Assembly (NCBI GenBank): GCA_032191485.1
Contig: JAVDOI010000005.1
Coordinates: 5,941,979 to 6,005,978 of the forward strand
From: Leptoclinus maculatus
Lineage: Eukaryota > Chordata > Actinopteri > Perciformes > Stichaeidae
Direction: 5' to 3'
DNA length: 64,000 nt
The translations under genes and the position numbers were made by a program. Each line of letters opens with the position of its first letter. The stretch's first letter is position 1. Below, in pieces: positions 61,401 to 64,000 of this stretch. Below the pieces are notes generated by a model. The model saw only the letters and a list, made by a program, of their open reading frames with translations. It did not search any database and was not told the origin of the DNA.

Positions 61401-64000
61401 TGTTTGGGCGGCAGTTGTTGTTGGGTCTGCAGTTGTCGTTGGGGCTTCAGTTGTCATTTCGGCAGCAGTTGTAGTTTGGGGGGCAGTTGTTGATGTTTGG
61501 GAGGCAGTAGTTGTTGGGGCGACAGTTGTTGATGTTTGGGCTGCAGTTGTTGATGTTTGGGCGGCTGCTGTTGTTGGGGCGGCAGTTGTTGATGTCAGGA
61601 CAGCAGTTGTTGTTGGGACGACAGTTGTTGGGGTGACAGTTGTTGATGGGGCGACAGTTGTTGTTTGGGTGGCAGTTGTTGGGGCTGCAGTTGTTGATGT
61701 TTGGGCTGCAGTTGTTGATGTCAGGACAGCAGTTGTCGTTGGGACGACAGTTGTTTGGGCGGCAGTTGTTGGGGCTGCAGTTGTCGTTGGGGCTGCAGTT
61801 GTTGATGTCAAGACAGCAGTTGTCGTTGGGACGACAGTTGTTGTTTGGGGGGCAGTTGTTGTTGGGGTGGCAGTTGTTGTTGTCAGGACAGTAGTTGTTG
61901 GGACGACAGTTGTTGTTTGGGCGGCAGTTGTTTGGGCGGCATTTGTTGGGGCTGCAGTTGTCGTTGGGGCTGCAGTTGTTGATGTCAAGACAGCAGTTGT
62001 CGTTGGGACGACAGTTGTTGTTTGGGGGGCAGTTGTTGTTGGGGTGGCAGTTGTTGATTTCAGGACAGTAGTTGTTGGGACGACAGTTGTTGTTTGGGCG
62101 GCAGTTGTTGTTGGGTCTGCAGTTGTCGTTGGGGCTTCAGTTGTCATTTTGGCAGCAGTTGTAGTTTGGGGGGCAGTTGTTGATGTTTGGGAGGCAGTAG
62201 TTGTTGGGGCGACAGTTGTTGATGTTTGGGCTGCAGTTGTTGATGTTTGGGCGGCTGTTGTTGTTGGGGCGGCAGTTGTTGATGTCAGGACAGCAGTTGT
62301 TGTTGGGACGACAGTTGTTGGGGTGACAGTTGTTGATGGGGCGACAGTTGTTGTTTGGGTGGCAGTTTTTGATGTCAGGACAGCAGTTGTCGTTGGGACG
62401 ACAGTTGTTTGGGCAGCAGTTGTTGGGGCTGCAGTTGTCGTTGGGGCTGTAGTTGTTGATGTCAAGACAGCAGTTGTCGTTGGGACGACAGTTGTTGTTT
62501 GGAGGGCAGTTGTTGTTGGGGTGGCAGTTGTTGTTTGGGCGGCAGTTGTTTGGGCTCCAGTTGTTGATTTCAGGACAGCAGTTGTCGTTGGGATGACAGT
62601 TGTTTGGGCGGCAGTTGTCGTTGGGGCTGCAGTTGTTGATGTCAAGACAGCAGTTGTTGTTGGGGCGACAATTGTTGTTTGGGCGGCAGTTGATGATGTC
62701 AGGACAGCAGTTGTCGTTGGGACGACAGTTGTTGTTTGGGGGGCAGTTGTTGTTGGGGCGGCAGTTGTTGATGTCAGGACAGTAGTTGTCGTTGGGACGA
62801 CAGTTGTTTGGGCGGCAGTTGTTGGGGCTGCAGTTGTCGTTGGGGCTGCAGTTGTTGATGTCAAGACAGCAGTTGTCGTTGGGACGACAGTTGTTGTTTG
62901 GGGGGCAGTTGTTGTTGGGGTGGCAGTTGTTGATTTCAGGACAGTAGTTGTTGGGACGACAGTTGTTGTTTGGGCGGCTGTTGTTGGGTCTGCAGTTGTC
63001 GTTGGGGCTTCAGTCGTCATTTCGGCAGCAGTTGTAGTTTGGGGGGCAGTTGTTGATGTTTGGGAGGCAGTAGTTGTTGGGGCGACAGTTGTTGATGTTT
63101 GGGCGGCTGTTGTTGGGGCGGCAGTTGTTGATGTCAGGACAGCAGTTGTTGTTGGGACGACAGTTGTTGGGGTGACAGTTGTTGATGGGGCGACAGTTGT
63201 TCTTTGCGTGGCAGTTGTTGGGGCTGCAGTTGTTGATGTTTGGGCTGCAGTTGTTGATGTCAAGACAGCAGTTGTCGTTGGGACGACAGTTTTCGTTTGG
63301 GGGGCAGTTGTTGTTTGGGCGGCAGTTGTTGGGGCGGGAGTTGTTGATGTCAGGACAGCAGTTGTCGTTGGGACGACAGTTGTTGGGGTGACAGTTGTTG
63401 TTGGGACGACAGTTGTTGGGGTGACAGTTGTTGATGGGGCGACAGTTGTTGTTTGGGTGGCAGTTGTTGGGGCTGCAGTTGTTGATGTTTGGGCTGCAGT
63501 TGTTGATGTAAGGACAGCAGTTGTCGTTGGGACGACAGTTGTTTGGGCGGCAGTTGTTGGGGCTGCAGTTGTCGTTGGGGCTGCAGTTGTTGATGTCAGG
63601 ACAGTAGTTGTCGTTGGGACGACAGTTGTTGGGGTGACAGTTGTTGATGGGGCGACAGTTGTTGTTTGGGTGGCAGTTGTTGGGGCGGGAGTTGTTGATG
63701 TCAGGACAGCAGTTGTCGTTGGGACGACAGTTGTTGGGGTGACAGTTGTTGATGGGGCGACAGTTGTTGTTTGGGTGGCAGTTGTTGGGGCTGCAGTTGT
63801 TGATGTTTGGGCTGCAGTTGTTGATGTCAGGACAGCAGTTGTCGTTGGGACGACAGTTGTTTGGGCGGCAGTTGTTGGGGCTGCAGTTGTTGATGTCAAG
63901 ACAGCAGTTGTCGTTGGGACGACAGTTGTTGTTTGGGGGGCAGTTGTTGTTGGGGTGGCAGTTGTTGTTGTCAGGACAGTAGTTGTTGGGACGACAGTTG
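1..64000 (-). CDS. Giant SEA-domain mucin gene, partial at both ends (seven exons in the window)
   Basis: Coding exons on the minus strand, in transcription order: >64000-45639, 45067-45003, 44903-44755, 44659-8424, 7852-7788, 7688-7540, 7444-<1. They sum to 62,470 nt, about 20,820 residues. The product alternates Thr/Ala/Pro/Val/Gln-rich mucin (PTS) arrays with SEA domains. PTS arrays carry dense O-glycans in known mucins, and SEA domains often self-cleave at a Gly-Ser bond. Support comes from one uninterrupted frame through all three large blocks, GT-AG introns, and matching phases (mega-exon end phase 0, middle SEA exon end phase 2, last SEA exon end phase 1, next mega-exon start phase 1). 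No start codon, signal peptide, transmembrane segment or terminal stop is visible, so the gene extends both ways. A role as a cell-surface or secreted mucus protein is inferred from the domain types. I do not recognise a specific orthologue; MUC16-like or another SEA mucin are candidates. Array lengths may be affected by assembly. Confidence 0.9.
241..1740. repeat. 720-bp tandem duplication in mega-exon C
   Basis: Positions 241-1020 match 961-1740 base by base at an offset of 720 bp (240 codons), with about six differences, for example gatgtc/gatttc near 366/1086 and gacgaaag/gacgacag near 734/1454. It is the clearest recent duplication in this exon. Confidence 0.85.
7075..7444 (-). repeat. 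TTAAP/TTAA short-word region at the 5' edge of mega-exon C
   Basis: About 370 bp of degenerate short words (TTAAPTT, TTAVPTT, TTAPPTT) follow the acceptor. The homologous edge of mega-exon B keeps only about the first 26 bp before jumping into the main array near 44633. Confidence 0.8.
7441..7447 (-). promoter_or_regulatory. Tandem (NAGNAG) splice acceptor of mega-exon C
   Basis: Identical CAGCAG acceptor, preceded about 30 nt upstream by the branch-like aaactaatg. Both choices are in phase with the preceding SEA exon. Confidence 0.6.
7445..7539 (-). other. 95-bp intron between SEA domain and mega-exon C
   Basis: Donor gtaagc, branch-like aaactaatg at 7473-7481, tandem CAGCAG acceptor. It is identical to the module A/B intron in every intronic base compared. 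Confidence 0.82.
7540..7688 (-). CDS. SEA domain last exon (module B), 149 bp
   Basis: The acceptor is ttctgcag above 7688 and the donor TCAT|gtaagc at 7540/7539. It completes Arg, then encodes 49 residues from PGSVINELEVTFNMTYTPNK to ETSSITVNVS, plus one base (T). It carries sequons NMT, NKT, NIT and NVS; the last is absent from the module A copy. It ends in phase 1 and joins the two leading bases of mega-exon C (CA) to make Ser. Reading through the donor would give only CKQ and a stop (TAA at 7531-7529), so intron retention would truncate the protein immediately after the SEA domain. Confidence 0.88.
7689..7787 (-). other. 99-bp intron inside SEA domain (module B)
   Basis: Identical to 44904-45002. 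If retained it is three-divisible but contains an in-frame TAA, so retention would end the protein within the SEA fold. Confidence 0.85.
7788..7852 (-). CDS. SEA domain middle exon (module B), 65 bp
   Basis: This is identical to the module A exon 37,215 bp to the right. It encodes LDPVFKNRFRSSYRSMKVMRF plus AG, entering in phase 0 from mega-exon B and leaving in phase 2. The acceptor is tttctgcag and the donor AG|gtatta, with a consensus gtaagt donor 44 nt further into the intron (7743). The join with the next exon restores RFRPGSV, the most conserved stretch of the SEA fold, which fixes both boundaries. Confidence 0.87.
7853..8423 (-). other. 571-bp intron between mega-exon B and SEA middle exon
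   Basis: Same structure as 45068-45638: gtaagt donor, AATAAA at 8401-8406 (minus), interspersed-repeat remnant in the middle, ttctgcag acceptor. Reading past the donor ends at a stop at 8358. Confidence 0.85.
8008..8262 (+). mobile_element. Degenerate interspersed repeat in intron (teleost non-autonomous element, tentative)
   Basis: From CCTATATAGGGAATGGATCC through GGTAGCCCAGAAAGGACTGG and TTTTCCGACACGCTAG to CCATTCAGTTTGTTG, the order of words resembles, from memory, an interspersed element common in introns and 3' UTRs of percomorph fish. It contains a 17-bp palindrome (8059-8075) and an 8-bp-arm inverted repeat (8083-8104, arms CCAGAAAG/CTTTCTGG). Ends and target-site duplications cannot be defined by eye. 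It is the main evidence for a fish origin and needs a repeat-library search. Confidence 0.45.
8424..44659 (-). CDS. Mega-exon B: 36.2-kb single exon encoding about 12,080 residues of PTS mucin plus SEA N-terminal part
   Basis: The minus frame is uninterrupted from the acceptor at 44659 (or 44656; tandem CAGCAG) to the donor CAG|gtaagt at 8424/8423: 36,236 bp, two bases plus 12,078 codons. The first residues after the joined Ser are APMTAAPKTTAVLTS. The array has almost only T, A, P, V, Q, S, L, with Lys variants (AVLKSTTAAQ) through the centre. Acidic islands (EMTTEAP, TEAPTTTE, ADPTTTAAQ) are found only below about 15 kb and above about 43 kb in window coordinates. No Cys or Trp was seen. 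Higher-order repeats occupy 16.3-27.1, 28-32 and 39-43 kb. About the last 35 codons (from 8528 down) are SEA sequence identical to module A. For comparison, the very large MUC16 PTS exon is about 21.7 kb (from memory). Length could be inflated or collapsed by assembly. Confidence 0.9.
8537..9030 (-). repeat. TTAAP/TTAA short-word region at the 3' edge of mega-exon B
   Basis: About 490 bp encode TTAAP, TTAAATT, TTAIP and TTTATT words of five to six residues, unlike the 20-odd residue words of the main array. The region joins the array to the SEA domain. The same region at 45752-46250 is nearly identical. Confidence 0.8.
16283..27090. repeat. Higher-order repeat block with periods 4,233 and 2,616 bp
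   Basis: The rare marker TTTGACCGGCAG occurs with its GACC at 17051, 21284 and 23900 (spacings 4,233 and 2,616 bp). Surrounding landmarks repeat with the same offsets. Copies differ by internal units: a 927-bp unit missing from the middle copy, a 468-bp unit (about 18407-18874) found only in the first, and 57-bp and 21-bp differences. All are multiples of three. The block lies in mega-exon B. Confidence 0.85.
28090..31830. repeat. 672-bp higher-order repeat block
   Basis: Equivalent landmarks lie at 28253 and 28925 (672 bp apart) and again at 30041 and 30713 (672 bp apart), the two pairs separated by 1,788 bp. Diagnostic variants GTTTTGGCGCCAG and GTTAATGTCAAG recur within the block and are rare elsewhere. 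672 bp is 224 codons. Confidence 0.8.
39332..43010. repeat. Higher-order repeat block with periods 2,058 and 1,461 bp
   Basis: The junction word GGGACGACAGTTGTCGTTGG after a GACAGTAG word recurs at about 39332, 41390 and 42851. A 669-bp internal repeat links 39899 and 40568 (both with GTTGGAACGACAG), and an offset of 1,500 bp links 40931 and 42431. All spacings are multiples of three. Confidence 0.75.
44656..44662 (-). promoter_or_regulatory. Tandem (NAGNAG) splice acceptor of mega-exon B
   Basis: The acceptor reads CAACAGCAG|CACC; either AG keeps phase 1, giving SAP or SP at the junction. The same sequence occurs at 7441-7447 for mega-exon C. Which AG is used cannot be decided from sequence. 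Confidence 0.6.
44660..44754 (-). other. 95-bp intron between SEA domain and mega-exon B
   Basis: Donor gtaagc, branch-like aaactaatg near 44688-44696, and a tandem CAGCAG acceptor about 30 nt further on. It contains an in-frame stop (TGA) and an ATG at 44723 that reads into the array but is not taken as a start. Confidence 0.82.
44755..44903 (-). CDS. SEA domain last exon (module A), 149 bp, with FRPGSV motif
   Basis: The acceptor is ttctgcag (branch-like aaactaaat about 24 nt upstream) and the donor is CCAT|gtaagc at 44755/44754. The exon completes Arg and then encodes 49 residues starting PGSVINELEVTFNMTYPPNT and ending ETSSITVNVP, plus one base. The join FRPGSVINELEVTF matches the beta-strand and cleavage region of SEA domains, where the known site is G|S[VI]VV. 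Here Gly-Ser-Val is kept but the following residues are Ile-Asn. N-glycosylation sequons NMT, NTT and NIT are present. Compared with the copy at 7540-7688 it has three substitutions, all amino-acid changing (T to P, K to T, S to P); the last removes an NVS sequon. The exon ends in phase 1, matching the start of mega-exon B. Confidence 0.88.
44904..45002 (-). other. 99-bp intron inside SEA domain (module A)
   Basis: Donor gtatta, acceptor tttctccttctgcag with a branch-like aaactaaat. A second, stronger donor consensus lies inside it at 44958. Length and sequence match the partner intron at 7689-7787 exactly. Confidence 0.85.
45003..45067 (-). CDS. SEA domain middle exon (module A), 65 bp
   Basis: The minus-strand acceptor is a pyrimidine-rich tract ending ttctgcag just above 45067, and the donor is AG|gtatta at 45003/45002. 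The exon encodes LDPVFKNRFRSSYRSMKVMRF plus two bases of an Arg codon that the next exon completes, so the join reads RFRPGSV. It starts in phase 0 and ends in phase 2. The short middle exon splitting the fold just before the cleavage-site strand is an arrangement I recall for other SEA mucins, but I have not checked this. It is identical to the copy at 7788-7852. The donor is weak (gtatta) and a stronger gtaagt lies 44 nt downstream. Confidence 0.87.
45068..45638 (-). other. 571-bp intron between mega-exon A and SEA middle exon
   Basis: A GT-AG intron (gtaagt ... ttctgcag) that differs from its partner at 7853-8423 at six positions. It carries the interspersed-repeat remnant noted separately. 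An AATAAA hexamer on the minus strand sits at 45616-45621, just after the donor. No coding potential or RNA gene is seen. Confidence 0.85.
45223..45477 (+). mobile_element. Degenerate interspersed repeat in intron, second copy
   Basis: This is the same element at the same place in the homologous intron, 37,215 bp from the first, with only two base differences. The insertion therefore predates duplication of the module. It is not a second independent insertion. Confidence 0.45.
45639..64000 (-). CDS. Mega-exon A: PTS mucin array ending in the first third of a SEA domain (5' end outside window)
   Basis: At least 18,362 bp are open in one minus-strand frame from the window edge to the splice donor CAG|gtaagt at 45639/45638. 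The last codons before the donor read MITKQ. The array mixes VVPTTTAVLTS, TTAAPTT and TTAAQTST words with acidic islands such as AAEMTTEAPTTTADP, giving repeated E/D residues that are rare in the centre of mega-exon B. It contains the four-copy 1,953-bp array and its flanking duplication. Near its 3' end (about 46250-45750) the repeat changes to short TTAAP/TTAA words. It then turns into ordinary globular sequence beginning near VALTLTDVIF and continuing FTPDLKNKSSQAFKNRA, which fits the N-terminal part of a SEA fold. Cys is absent from the array. Reading on past 45639 reaches a stop at 45573, inside the intron. Confidence 0.9.
45752..46250 (-). repeat. TTAAP/TTAA short-word region at the 3' edge of mega-exon A
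   Basis: The counterpart of 8537-9030 with only scattered differences (for example GTTGTAGG for GTTGGAGG near 46095, GGTATGG for GGTATGT near 46192). Just right of it module A has an extra short segment (about 46253-46310) not seen at the same place in module B. Confidence 0.8.
49130..51540. repeat. Left copy of a ~2.4-kb duplication flanking the 1,953-bp array
   Basis: The segment matches 59090-61580 with an offset of 9,960 bp up to about 49730, then 10,035 bp after a 75-bp insertion in the right copy, then 10,038 bp after a further 3-bp change. All three steps keep the reading frame. Its right end runs into the first 1,953-bp unit. Confidence 0.82.
50755..58935. repeat. 1,953-bp higher-order repeat, about 4.2 tandem copies
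   Basis: A marker (gat of GATGGGGCGACAG, plus strand) falls at 50788, 52741, 54694, 56647 and 58600, a constant spacing of 1,953 bp (651 codons). Copies are nearly identical: I saw one change in copy 1 (gtttgggtgg for gtttgggcgg near 50900) and one in copy 3 (gaagtttgg near 56180). The array ends when the fifth, partial copy diverges near 58935. It lies in mega-exon A and stays in frame. Confidence 0.92.
59090..61580. repeat. Right copy of the ~2.4-kb duplication flanking the 1,953-bp array
   Basis: Matches 49130-51540. It carries an extra 75 bp (25 codons) near 59770-59845 and an extra GTT triplet near 60450. Similarity is lost near 61580. Confidence 0.82.

Noticed and set aside
1..64000. 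Antifreeze glycoprotein (Thr-Ala-Ala repeats)
   Set aside because: Words are PTT/TTAAP/VVPTTTAVLTS with SEA domains, not regular TAA tripeptides with cleavable spacers.
1..64000. CRISPR array or satellite DNA
   Set aside because: Repeats are contiguous and variable, without unique spacers, and remain coding over tens of kilobases with spliced domains attached.

Overview
The window reads as vertebrate genomic DNA, most probably from a percomorph teleost fish. It lies almost entirely inside one gigantic mucin gene on the minus strand that is cut by both window edges. Three lines of sequence evidence support this. First, the minus strand has a single reading frame with no stop over about 7.4 kb, 36.2 kb and 18.4 kb, rich in Thr (nearly half of residues), Ala, Pro, Val and Gln, which is a typical O-glycosylated PTS (mucin) composition. 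Second, short unique stretches between these blocks hold canonical GT-AG introns and two small exons that complete a SEA domain, including the motif FRPGSV. Third, all splice phases agree. The fish assignment rests on the compact introns (95, 99 and 571 bp) and on an intronic interspersed repeat that I recall from percomorph fish. It is an inference.

Layout in transcription order (right to left): mega-exon A (64000 to 45639, 5' end outside the window); SEA exons 45067-45003 and 44903-44755; mega-exon B (44659 to 8424, 36,236 bp); SEA exons 7852-7788 and 7688-7540; mega-exon C (7444 to beyond position 1). Each module is [TTAAP-type edge]-[long PTS array]-[TTAAP-type edge]-[SEA domain]. It starts and ends in splice phase 1, so modules can be duplicated in tandem without breaking the frame. 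The two SEA/intron blocks lie 37,215 bp apart and differ at 9 positions in about 1.05 kb. The window encodes about 20,820 residues of a single predicted polypeptide, with no initiation codon, transmembrane segment or true C-terminus visible.

The PTS arrays are built from 5-9 residue words (such as VVPTTTAVLTS, TTAAPTT, TTAAQTT) arranged in nested higher-order repeats. These include four nearly identical 1,953-bp copies at 50.8-58.9 kb, flanked by a 2.4-kb duplication; a block with periods of 4,233 and 2,616 bp at 16.3-27.1 kb; 672-bp units at 28-32 kb; and others. Every offset I measured inside the coding arrays is a multiple of three. Acidic Met/Glu islands occur only near the ends of mega-exon B, while Lys variants dominate its centre.

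I see no promoter, first exon, polyadenylation end, RNA gene, CRISPR array or second gene. The long plus-strand open frames are antisense shadows of the mucin frame.
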